A stretch of DNA of 49,710 nucleotides from Eubacteriales bacterium OttesenSCG-928-N13 (lineage in GTDB: Bacteria > Bacillota > Clostridia > Christensenellales > Aristaeellaceae): the NCBI GenBank assembly GCA_030265545.1, contig JAJDGF010000002.1, positions 1 to 49,710 on the forward strand, read 5' to 3'. Made by a program: the position numbers and the translations under genes. The notes under the pieces are model-generated. The model was not told the origin of the DNA and did not search any database. It saw nothing but the letters and a program-made list of their open reading frames with translations. Each line of letters begins with the position of its first letter. Positions within the stretch are counted from its first letter, which is position 1. Positions 30,601 through 36,222 of the stretch are shown in pieces.

Positions 30601-32284
30601 GCCCGGCAATGCAGACGCGCAGCATGAGTTCGTGCTGGTGGACGGCGTGCTGTCGGTCGATATTCCCGATGCGCCCCTGGAAGAAAGCGGCGACGACGGC
30701 TGGGACGACGGGGACCTGCCACCGGAAGGCGCGGGCGAGCCCGACCCGGAGGAAGAAATCCCGGAGGGTGACCCGGATGACGAGGAACCGGATGACGAGG
30801 ACCCCGAGGAGGAGACCGAGCCGGGTCCCGAGGAGCCCACGGACGAGGACGGCGAGCCCATCGACGACGGAGAGCCGGACGACGGCGACGGCGACGATGA
30901 CCCGGATAATCCGGATGTGAAGGACGATTTGGACGATGACGACATGTCCGAGGACAAGGAGGAACCCGAGCCGGAACCCGCTGACGAGGATGACGATCTG
31001 CCCGACGAGGACGCGGAGCCGGTGGCGATCTATGAGGAGTATCTGCTCGATAGCGGCAATCTGAACCTGAACACCTCGCTGTGCGAAAACAGGCCCATGA
31101 CCGCGATGGTCACCGTGTATGACCATGCTGCGGATAACATGCTGGAGTATGCCTATGACGCGGCGGGGCTGCGCATCCAAAAGAAGCATACCGTGCAGAC
31201 GGAGGATGGTGAGAAGGTCACCACCACCGACTACATCCTGCATGGGAAGCTGGTGATTCACCAGCGGACGACGGTCACGCTCGATGAGGTGCCGCAGGGA
31301 GATCCGGTGGATCTGCACTTCTGGTATGATGCGGCCAGCAAGCCCGCGATGGTGAAGTACGGCGGGGCATATTATTCGTACCTGCACAATTTGCAGGGGG
31401 ATGTGATCGCCATGGTTGACGCCGGCGGGGTGAAGGTGGTAGAATATGGATACGATGCTTGGGGGAGGATTTTGGGGACTACAGGCAGCATGGCGGAGAC
31501 GCTGGGCTGGTTGAATCCGTTCAGGTATCGTGGGTATGTGTATGATGAGGAGACTGGGCTGTACTATCTGAGGACAAGGTACTATGATCCTGAGTGGGGG
31601 AGGTTCTTGAATGAGGATAGTTTGGTTGGGGAGACGGGGAAGCTGCTGAGTCATAATATGTTTGGGTATTGTAGCAATAATCCAGTTGCCCGACAGGATA
31701 TACATGGAACTAGTTGGCAAGATGCCGTGAGAGATAAGTGGAATGGTTTTACACAGACAGCCAAAATGGGCTATCAGGTTGCAAAGGATGAGACAAGGAA
31801 AGCGATTGATAAGGGCATTGCTTGGACGGTCAATACTGCGTGGCCTGCGATTCAATCAACTGCGGATAAGACAGGGAGAAGTGCAGGGGCTGTCATGCAT
31901 AATATCAAGGGAAAGGCCGCTTTTGGAGTTGGGCTTGGTGCAGGTGCGAAAGTAGGAGGAGTTGGAGCAGAACTCTCAGCAAATCTGGATGCAATCCAAT
32001 TACGAACAAGTCCCAAAATTGCTTCGAACGGGTCATTGCCTGCTGGAATAGAACTCGGGTGGGAAGCAGGAGTAGCAGTACAGCTCGGAATTCCGCTATT
32101 TTCGGCCAGTGCAGCAATTGGTTCTTCCACAACTTCGGCCGGTAATTTGGAGTATGAGCAAGTGGGCGATGAAACCACGCTAGCTAGTCTTTCGTTGTAT
32201 TGTGTTATCGGAGGCACACTTGAACTCAAACTAGACAATAAGGGATTGCTGCAAGAGTGGGAAGCGATATGGTGTAACCCCTAA
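24638..32284 (+). CDS. Giant RHS/YD-repeat protein with variable C-terminal tip (polymorphic toxin candidate)
   Basis: A 2548-residue RHS protein. The N-terminus has no signal peptide and starts with a Firmicutes-type domain (HYEENGEWKEIDNTLEEV near 70-87). A DNRLRE-like beta domain covers about 318-510. YD repeats run from about 710 to 1850, with phrases such as YDYDDADRLTQ and YEYDEYGNQKE. A strikingly acidic hinge (Asp/Glu/Pro, about 2013-2130) interrupts them. The RHS core (FRYRGYVYDEETGLYYLRTR, then YYDPEWGRFLNEDSL, about 2285-2330) ends at NPVARQDIHG, where the usual DPxG motif lacks its Pro. The last 200 residues are a separate tip, helical then Gly/Ala/Ser-rich (AAFGVGLGAGAKVGGVGAEL), encoded by visibly more AT-rich DNA. 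In other RHS proteins the shell encloses and delivers the tip as a toxin. Confidence 0.9.
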   Translation: MSNEKLGNAVLEPMGPTVSEQEIGELARPAEPFDNLPGTEMVEMREACIKHFSLGNGRHQMIAYPEPVHYEENGEWKEIDNTLEEVEAQDGRRVLRNRAGALKAEFAEEGGNGALVSLTNNGNTLNWSFERPARHARVHVRQGTDMKREYLLDRAKASRRRNKADLESATLEELEAKYQSAQEWRSQPAKNRAETRYDGLMPGVSVRYELEGGHLKEDIILENREAVQYAVLKLPKKYSYKLKADQRVLVQDKASGETLFTFAAPVSFDALGSAMDTKVDLESRPGYVRMRYVLDETQLETAVFPVTIDPYVETGREDSNMTVCMLKKGALQRSIGGYIKSGVKNKTEWITLMKIKNLGNFKLKSSDTVTQAGLWMVEHSSSDKNYMSVHEVLVPWSAGSVSWATVDYTDEKKVAPIPLDCRKSQKGDNVFTMDVTRAFRHWLMTKAEDPETDDTGKPQEDEEDTGVKNRTQNFGIMLRKPDGINGNNYCEVRAPGTPDQWKRPVFFVNYMSHAGIQGWWQYESRSAGRAGTANVDLFNGNMVFEHTDMATSGNRMPVSVAHYYNSCMSTEAKIGEKDSDDPKKSNNFHCGTGFKLNVQQCIREEKLSKRNSKDPTFELKEYTYYVWTDESGTEHWFPKKAAGKTSKDLEGMKLKLVYHKGTTKKPHYITITSEDHTVMRFQRRTDLKHASWVNRWLVSVTDATGKNKASYSYVEPTGKIDDAGNVQELEGMVEKITDGTGREINLLYNDERLLTEINWPAPEGETERRKIQYSYDEEKRLTGIGYYDLQAQGAEEYVANTTYEYDDGLLIRAQNYDGARLQIGFEDVKRFDVCPTCHQRFRNTSASRAISLESSKVSAGENAVLGAKQLFRYEELVTEVMAVDSLTEDTGKTLTYQFNMNGNVVSVRDELGFAQFTKFSANIENQPTEISKLQKVVTNRLKSFSFVKPSKKNSKGKKVGASEDESLWTENLWELGTGASVGEEGAPKLCGFKSMSMLGVAAGETVAKQTVTLEPGDYTLSAYIKPDTGATAANTKAFLRIKLLDKGDVQSGENLDIDAILWDEEEDNGKADLDLSGWGRTSLGFNVPALTGAATRVQVELVNAGAKKVWFGWPQLEEGKIANHVNQITNSDFRLSYTDAKSQIAPKYWERAANAKSHGSVEDAHSDFPKSLAGRCMKLASTRARGKVSLYQEIAIAGKKNDVFTLGGWAKAISLPGKNAKAPYFDIAMQFKDKEGKFSKTIYCTFNKAQREWQFACRAVIAPFVYKAVRVQINYSQNMMEAQFSNLYLYREEFGRSFAYDKDKNITSTSNLSGQKSGIKRDEAKNIIQYKQPGKPGAQTYDFSYGKTEAAQKKHLMQWSRTPEKLVTEYEYDEYGNQKETLLRHSGETAGKGSGGIYIKATTQYDETGNYAIGSKDARGNTTTKVIDPNTGRLKSVTAANGQTVEYDYDDADRLTQTKATVGDKTYKNNYTYDQYGKMTGVSHNTDAGDVSYSFEYDNLDAQTSVRVGDRLLSTNVYDETKRGHLLKHSVFGNDGAIHMDHDDFDRVTWIKYDDDTEPRYEYKYDAEGRSSLMFDNRLNRKQWSEYDLSGRPMRSTLTDKTGEQLIYRSRLAYDKFNRLTGFKETAYGETNESFYGYDKDNRTKAVRFGEKDAKRRIDYTFDSLGRISKRTLTNGKTGSTLNAQSTSYTFVKGDQPVIYNKTETNAKSTTTLVEQIRHEKMGANGADMLLGYVYDNVGNITGFTTSDKLGNVISNVKQTQYTYDLLGQLIRVDDPHEDASWVYEYDCGGNIKRKSKYALSAGELVGEPQTINYTYTNAWKDLLTSYDGKPIAYDVIGNPRAYDGWTYEWKAGRKLMKMKKRGGSGQGADFLDDTDEASGTTLSIHFSGDNVLSDENSNLLASAHVNKKGVDDTQNIPDSAFTWTRDSGDAAADAKWAAQHAGVKQVELTAADIGLNGKVVIRCTLEGAAKVYGEIKTDMNKMSLERKPGNADAQHEFVLVDGVLSVDIPDAPLEESGDDGWDDGDLPPEGAGEPDPEEEIPEGDPDDEEPDDEDPEEETEPGPEEPTDEDGEPIDDGEPDDGDGDDDPDNPDVKDDLDDDDMSEDKEEPEPEPADEDDDLPDEDAEPVAIYEEYLLDSGNLNLNTSLCENRPMTAMVTVYDHAADNMLEYAYDAAGLRIQKKHTVQTEDGEKVTTTDYILHGKLVIHQRTTVTLDEVPQGDPVDLHFWYDAASKPAMVKYGGAYYSYLHNLQGDVIAMVDAGGVKVVEYGYDAWGRILGTTGSMAETLGWLNPFRYRGYVYDEETGLYYLRTRYYDPEWGRFLNEDSLVGETGKLLSHNMFGYCSNNPVARQDIHGTSWQDAVRDKWNGFTQTAKMGYQVAKDETRKAIDKGIAWTVNTAWPAIQSTADKTGRSAGAVMHNIKGKAAFGVGLGAGAKVGGVGAELSANLDAIQLRTSPKIASNGSLPAGIELGWEAGVAVQLGIPLFSASAAIGSSTTSAGNLEYEQVGDETTLASLSLYCVIGGTLELKLDNKGLLQEWEAIWCNP

Positions 32285-32324
32285 TATTTACTTAGACTGA
32301 CGTGATTTGTGAGGTATTGACACT

Positions 32325-32600
32325 ATGAAATCACACCCAATACTGTTTTCTGTTGGAATCGCGATTATTATTCTCTTTATTTGTACATTTTTATCACCAA
32401 TTGCAGTCAATTACTCTGTGGTAGACAAATACGGAAGTGGCGCTTTTGTATTAATACTCGGAGTCATTTCATATGGACAATTCAGTGCAGCTCATAGTAC
32501 TCCAAATAAGCTTGTAAGTGTACTATGTCGTTTTTTAGGTATTATTCTTATTATTCCGATAATGCTGCTTTTGATATTCATCATTATGCCGCACGTATAA
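32325..32600 (+). CDS. Small membrane protein, candidate immunity protein to the RHS tip
   Basis: A 91-residue hydrophobic protein starting 40 bases after the RHS stop, with GAGGT before ATG 32325. Three membrane segments are visible: FSVGIAIIILFICTFLSPIA, a weaker AFVLILGVISYGQF, and FLGIILIIPIMLLLIFIIM. Position directly behind the variable tip, similar AT-rich base composition and small size match RHS immunity genes. A membrane immunity protein suggests that the tip acts on or in the membrane. No sequence family recognised. Confidence 0.6.
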   Translation: MKSHPILFSVGIAIIILFICTFLSPIAVNYSVVDKYGSGAFVLILGVISYGQFSAAHSTPNKLVSVLCRFLGIILIIPIMLLLIFIIMPHV

Positions 32601-32607
32601 TAATACG

Positions 32608-32760
32608 TAATACAGGGGACGGTTCTCTGTATTACGACGAACAATTAACTCAAGGAAGGGCGGGTGTGATACAGAAGGTGATACAGGGGACGGTTCTCTG
32701 TATCACGACGAACAACTAACTCAAGGGATAACGTGACAGGGGACGGTTCTCTGTATCGCG
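32608..32760 (+). repeat. Three REP-like palindromic repeats with covarying arms
   Basis: Three copies of a GGGGACGGTTCTCTGT core at 32608-32634, 32678-32706 and 32732-32760. The arms change together: TAATACAG/CTGTATTA in the first, GTGATACAG/CTGTATCAC in the second, GTGACAG/CTGTATCGC in the third. Each core is followed by a similar tail (CGA.GAACAA.TAACTCAAGG). An extra GTGATACAG arm stands at 32666. I recall similar GGGGACGGTTCT palindromes dispersed in many Bacillota genomes. Confidence 0.85.
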
Positions 32761-32775
32761 AGGAACGACTGAATC

Positions 32776-32805
32776 AAGGAAGGGTGGCGCTTGCTGCCCT
32801 TCCTT
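32776..32805 (+). terminator. Rho-independent terminator after the repeats
   Basis: AAGGAAGGG and CCCTTCCTT form a 9-bp stem with a 12-base loop, then TCTC. It closes the RHS plus immunity transcript. Its 5' arm is related to the CAAGGAAGGG that ends the first repeat, so the terminator arm is part of the amplified unit. Confidence 0.65.
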
Positions 32806-32844
32806 TCTCATGGGACAAACCCAAAAACAGAAAGGAGAAACAAC

Positions 32845-33597
32845 ATGAACTATAAACTGGGGCGCGTCGGCATCGTGGTGCACGACGCATTTATAGCAGG
32901 GACGGATTACGAGGCACTGGACATGGTGCCATACGAGGGCGGCCTGTACATTGCGAAGGGTACCACGGACGGCAGCCTGCCCACAGACACCGAGTGTTGG
33001 GTGCAGGTGGTGCCGCCGACGGTGGCGAAGGACTATGTGGACGAGAAGGACAATGCGCTTGGCGAGCGGATCACCACGCTCAATCAGGACATGGAGGATG
33101 GGCTGGCCACGACAAAAACGTATGTGGACACACAGGACGCCGCGCTGGGCGAGCGGGTTGCCGATGTGGAGGATGCGCTGGCCACGACGAAAACCTACGT
33201 GGACACGCAGGACGCCGCGCTGAGCGGGCGGATCAATGCGCTCAATCAAGCCATGGACAATGGGCTGGCCACGACGAAAACCTACGTGGATACGCAGGAC
33301 GCCGCGCTGGCGGCACAGATCGCTTCGCTGAACCAGGCCGTGCAGAACGGGTTGGCGTTTGACAGCAAGACGATCACGCTGCCCACCACTTCCAGCTGGT
33401 CGAGCTATCAGTATAACATCGCTGTTCCGGGCGTTACGCCCACGAGCACGGTGTGGGTCTCGCCGGACGCCAACTCGTTCATCAACTACAGCCAATACCG
33501 CATCCGCTGCATCGCGCAGGGCAACGGCACGCTGACCTTCCGGTATGAGAACTCGCCCACTGTGGCAACGGTCGTGAACGTCGTAATCGCAAACTGA
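32845..33597 (+). CDS. Fibre-like protein with CBM5/12-type head and coiled-coil repeats (B)
   Basis: A 250-residue protein from ATG 32845 behind AAAGGAG. Its head (GRVGIVVHDAFIAGTDYEAL, then PYEGGLYIAKGTTDGSLPTD) is homologous to the protein at 23250. The stalk has three repeats of LATTKTYVDTQDAAL with NALNQAM-type linkers, so it is unrelated in detail to the 17-residue repeat of its paralogue. The C-terminus (about 175-250) is a beta-rich domain (SSWSSYQYNIAVPGVTPTST). Likely a trimeric fibre that binds sugar. No signal peptide. Confidence 0.65.
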   Translation: MNYKLGRVGIVVHDAFIAGTDYEALDMVPYEGGLYIAKGTTDGSLPTDTECWVQVVPPTVAKDYVDEKDNALGERITTLNQDMEDGLATTKTYVDTQDAALGERVADVEDALATTKTYVDTQDAALSGRINALNQAMDNGLATTKTYVDTQDAALAAQIASLNQAVQNGLAFDSKTITLPTTSSWSSYQYNIAVPGVTPTSTVWVSPDANSFINYSQYRIRCIAQGNGTLTFRYENSPTVATVVNVVIAN

Positions 33598-33610
33598 GGA
33601 GGTGGATGGC

Positions 33611-33952
33611 ATGATTATCAACATGACAGGGGCATACCAGCCGCCTGTGAGCTACATTCCGATAAGCGGATATGAATGCGTGAGCGGATCTCGAAGTTAC
33701 GGTGCAAACGCCACTGTGCCCGTGCCGGCAAAACAAGATCTGTCTTTCAGGCCGAAAATGGTGTATGGATGGGCGCAGTTTGCGAGTGGCTCCAAGCGGG
33801 CGTACTGTGGTGGTGATGGAGCTGGTGGGTATTTTGCGAAGTCGGATGGCACGTATAGCAGCAAGTCGTTTACCTTCTATCCGAGCTACGTCAATTTCTC
33901 ACCCAATGGAACTGCTGGCACTTGCTATTACTATATAGCAGGATCGAAATAG
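33611..33952 (+). CDS. Small beta-rich surface or tail-tip protein (1)
   Basis: From ATG 33611 (GGAGGTGG five bases upstream) the product has 113 residues, rich in Tyr, Ser and Gly and without hydrophobic membrane segments. It begins MIINMTGAYQPP and ends NGTAGTCYYYIAGSK. The neighbour at 33966 begins MIINMNNN and ends AGTSGTIYYHLLYR, so the two are paralogues. Both follow the fibre gene, fitting a tip or receptor-binding set. The choice of ATG over the GTG at 33602 is supported by the paralogue. Confidence 0.55.
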   Translation: MIINMTGAYQPPVSYIPISGYECVSGSRSYGANATVPVPAKQDLSFRPKMVYGWAQFASGSKRAYCGGDGAGGYFAKSDGTYSSKSFTFYPSYVNFSPNGTAGTCYYYIAGSK

Positions 33953-33965
33953 GGGAGGTGAGACG

Positions 33966-34304
33966 ATGATCATCAATATGAACAACAACAACCTGCCAGC
34001 ACAGACGGCATATTCCTATTATACTTACACCATAACACCCCAAGGCTCGGTGGGCTACGCAAGCAACAAGGTGGAGATCGAACGTACCGGGGCAACGATT
34101 ATGGGAGTATATGGCTACATGAGGCCTTCCTCTGCCAGCCAGAAGCCGTTTGGACAGGCATCGGGACTGGGTTCCGTGCAGCAGACCGGCGACAATGCGC
34201 TGAGCACGTCGATCTCGTGGTCGGGGTTTGGAACCAGCAAGATTGTCAACTCCAACCCGGCAGGAACTTCTGGCACAATATATTATCACCTTCTCTACCG
34301 GTGA
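33966..34304 (+). CDS. Small beta-rich surface or tail-tip protein (2)
   Basis: A 112-residue paralogue of the preceding protein (same MIINM start, similar GTxYYxxx end, overall weak similarity in between). GGGAGGTGAG lies before ATG 33966. Ser/Gly/Tyr-rich beta protein without signal peptide. Tandem divergence suggests selection for different binding specificities, but the ligand is unknown. Confidence 0.55.
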   Translation: MIINMNNNNLPAQTAYSYYTYTITPQGSVGYASNKVEIERTGATIMGVYGYMRPSSASQKPFGQASGLGSVQQTGDNALSTSISWSGFGTSKIVNSNPAGTSGTIYYHLLYR

Positions 34305-34319
34305 TGAAAGGAAAAAGAC

Positions 34320-34667
34320 ATGAACGAAAACGAGAAAATGGAGCTCACGGACGAGCAGATGCTGGAATCCATTCACTTTATCCGCAGAATCTACTTCTGG
34401 CAAGACACGGGTAAGGCAATTGTGTTTTACCACATGAGTGGTGACTTTCAGGACAGGACGGTCGAACAGGACTGGGAGAGCTTTGAGGAGCTGCGGGCCA
34501 TCGCCGACCAAAAGGATCAGGTCGATGTGCTGGAATGGACGCTGCCTGATCCTGCCGTGGAGGAAATGTGCTCGAACGCCGCCTGGCTGGGTGTGCGCGT
34601 GAACAACGGAGAGTACGAAGTATTCGATGACAGCGCGTCCATTGATGACGGCACAGACGGCGACTGA
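34320..34667 (+). CDS. Acidic soluble protein, 115 aa
   Basis: An acidic protein (ELTDEQMLESIHFIRRIYFW, then EQDWESFEELRAIADQKDQV) with no recognised domain. It ends the fibre gene set, before a strong terminator. Small acidic proteins in this position of tail operons often act as chaperones or fibre assembly factors, so this is one possibility; an additional immunity protein is another. Confidence 0.5.
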   Translation: MNENEKMELTDEQMLESIHFIRRIYFWQDTGKAIVFYHMSGDFQDRTVEQDWESFEELRAIADQKDQVDVLEWTLPDPAVEEMCSNAAWLGVRVNNGEYEVFDDSASIDDGTDGD

Positions 34668-34686
34668 ATGAAGCGATAGGCATGAG

Positions 34687-34711
34687 AAGGGCGGCGAAAG
34701 CCGCCCTTTTT
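34687..34711 (+). terminator. Rho-independent terminator
   Basis: GGGCGGC-GAAA-GCCGCCC followed by TTTTTG: a 7-bp GC stem with a stable GNRA tetraloop. It separates the fibre set from the lysis genes, so the endolysin needs read-through or its own promoter; none is obvious in the 30 bases between. Confidence 0.85.
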
Positions 34712-34741
34712 GTTGCTAAAGAGCGCCAAAAGGAGAAACCA

Positions 34742-35431
34742 ATGACCGCGAAAGAGAAGCGTGCGGCGGTGGTGGCGAAGGCCAAGTCGCGCGAGAAGAA
34801 GAACCAATACACCCAGGGAAGCAAAAGAACACAAGTCGGATCAGGCTGGAGCGACTGCAGTTCGTTCGTGCGCTGGTGTTATCTGCAGGTGCTGGGCCAG
34901 GACATCGGCGGCAACACCGCCGCGCAGATCGTGAACAAGAAGCTGACCGTCGCCGATAACAACGGCAAAACTGTGCCGACCGAGAGCAACCTTTTACCCG
35001 GCGATCTTTTGTACTTCAAGGGCACGGATAAGAGCAGGCCCCTTGGCGTAGGTCATGTCGAACTCTATCTGGGTTCGGGAAAGATCATCGGCCACGGCAG
35101 TGGCACCGGCCCCACGATCAAGGTGATGAGCACCTACTGCAAGAGCCGCGCCAGCAGCGGCAAGGGCTACATCAAGGCGCTGCGGGTGATCCCGGACGAC
35201 GGCGACGCGCCTGCTGTGGTGCCTGCAGACCCGCTGAAGCACCCGGAGCACGGGATCAAGATCACGGAATCGCAGGTGAACCTGCGCATTGGCCCCAGCA
35301 CCGGCTACGGTATCGCCAAGGTTGGCAAGAAGGGCGAAATCTATGAAGAGGTGGACACCAGTGGCTGGCGCGCCATTCTGGTGGGCAAGGAAGTCTGCTG
35401 GGTATCCGAGAAAATGAGCGAGAAGGTGTGA
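34742..35431 (+). CDS. Phage-type endolysin: NlpC/P60 peptidase with SH3 domain
   Basis: A 229-residue cell-wall hydrolase that would cut peptidoglycan stem peptides or cross-bridges. The NlpC/P60 domain shows the catalytic Cys in SDCSSFVRW (Cys39), His105 in GVGHVELYL and a third polar residue in KIIGHGSG. The C-terminal SH3b domain (ESQVNLRIGPSTGYGIAKVG, about 178-226) binds the wall. No signal peptide, so it depends on a holin, two genes downstream. ATG 34742 follows AAAAGGAG; a longer frame upstream runs through the terminator and is not used. Confidence 0.88.
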   Translation: MTAKEKRAAVVAKAKSREKKNQYTQGSKRTQVGSGWSDCSSFVRWCYLQVLGQDIGGNTAAQIVNKKLTVADNNGKTVPTESNLLPGDLLYFKGTDKSRPLGVGHVELYLGSGKIIGHGSGTGPTIKVMSTYCKSRASSGKGYIKALRVIPDDGDAPAVVPADPLKHPEHGIKITESQVNLRIGPSTGYGIAKVGKKGEIYEEVDTSGWRAILVGKEVCWVSEKMSEKV

Positions 35432-35433
35432 AC

Positions 35434-35655
35434 ATGAGCGACACGATGATTGTTGGTCTGCTGAGTTTGGCGGGCACGCTGGTGGGTTCCATCGGCGGCA
35501 TCCTGATGGCGAACAAGCTGACCAACTTCCGGATTGAACAACTGGAAAAGACGGTCGAGAAACACAATTCCATCGTCGAGCGCACGGTGGTGCTGGAGCG
35601 AGACCTGAAAAGCGCCTGGCGCGAGATCGATGAGCTGAAGGATGTGAAGAACTAA
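35434..35655 (+). CDS. Membrane-anchored coiled-coil lysis protein (XhlA/BhlA-like position)
   Basis: A 73-residue protein: an N-terminal hydrophobic helix (IVGLLSLAGTLVGSIGGILM) and a coiled coil (FRIEQLEKTVEKHNSIVERT). Small proteins of this build lie between endolysin and holin in Gram-positive phages and assist membrane disruption. The frame overlaps both neighbours at its ends (ATG four bases after the endolysin stop region, stop overlapping the holin start). The order of helix and coil is opposite to classical XhlA, so the name is by position. Confidence 0.7.
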   Translation: MSDTMIVGLLSLAGTLVGSIGGILMANKLTNFRIEQLEKTVEKHNSIVERTVVLERDLKSAWREIDELKDVKN

Positions 35656-35921
35656 TGGAACAATTTGCGTTTGAATTCATGGAGTACATCCTGGACAAGG
35701 CGCTGGTGCTGATTCCGGTGTTGCTGGTGCTGGGTGCGATGCTGAAGGCCACGCCCAAGTGCGCCGACTGGTGCATCCCCTGGGTGCTGCTGGCGGTGGG
35801 CGTGGTGCTGAGCGTGCTGATGCTGGGCATGAACGTGGACGCCGTGATCCAGGGCGCGCTGGTGGCCGGCGCGGCGGTGTACGGGAACCAGCTGTACAAG
35901 CAAACGAAGGAAAAGACCTAG
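35655..35921 (+). CDS. Phage holin, holin_5_2 type
   Basis: An 88-residue membrane protein with two to three helices: LVLIPVLLVLGAMLK, IPWVLLAVGVVLSVLMLG and VIQGALVAGAAVYGNQLYKQ. The pattern with LK.TPK..DW.IPW and DA.IQG.LVAGAAVYGNQ is that of the Phage_holin_5_2 family. It would form membrane lesions that release the endolysin. It ends the lysis cassette, 15 bases before a strong terminator. Confidence 0.88.
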   Translation: MEQFAFEFMEYILDKALVLIPVLLVLGAMLKATPKCADWCIPWVLLAVGVVLSVLMLGMNVDAVIQGALVAGAAVYGNQLYKQTKEKT

Positions 35922-35932
35922 CCGGGAGAACC

Positions 35933-35975
35933 AAGCCCCCGATCCATCTCAATGGTGGATCGGGGGCTTTTTTGC
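35933..35975 (+). terminator. Strong terminator after the lysis cassette
   Basis: AAGCCCCCGATCCA(TC) and (GG)TGGATCGGGGGCTT form a stem of about 14 bp followed by TTTTTTG. It is the right end of the region B operon. Confidence 0.9.
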
Positions 35976-36060
35976 GTTTTGGGATCAGGCTCAAAACACG
36001 CACTTATAGTCCGTGGAAACACGGCCTAAAAGGCCATAGAATATCACTAACTATATGTTT

Positions 36061-36152
36061 CTTTTGGGCAATATATGTCTCGGAAGATGCTTCTTATGAA
36101 ATGTTTTTGTTAATTCTCGCCCAAATAGCCCAAAACCGTTCCACTTTTGGGC
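36061..36152 (+). promoter_or_regulatory. Inverted TTTTGGGC repeats upstream of region C
   Basis: CTTTTGGGC occurs at 36061-36069 and 36144-36152; its inverse GCCCAAA(A) occurs at 36119-36125 and 36128-36135. The last pair, GCCCAAAA and TTTTGGGC, forms a hairpin. The gene-free, AT-rich stretch 35976-36222 is the control region of the rightward module; a weak -10 (TAGAAT) lies near 36170. Binding sites for a dimeric regulator are likely. Confidence 0.45.
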
Positions 36153-36222
36153 GTGCCTTGTCTTTTATTAGAATGAAGGGGTCTTTTTTCTCTTTAGTTG
36201 AAGTAACAAAGGAGTGCAGAAA

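Noticed and set aside
29390..31855. An 821-codon open frame on the minus strand opposite the RHS gene
   Set aside because: It mirrors the GC-rich, codon-biased YD-repeat region, has no domain and lacks a sensible start signal. It is a shadow of the RHS gene, as is the 592-codon frame at 27485-29263.
23250..35921. Complete contractile tailocin or prophage late region
   Set aside because: No sheath, tube, baseplate, tape measure, portal, capsid or terminase gene is visible; only fibre-like and lysis genes accompany the RHS gene.
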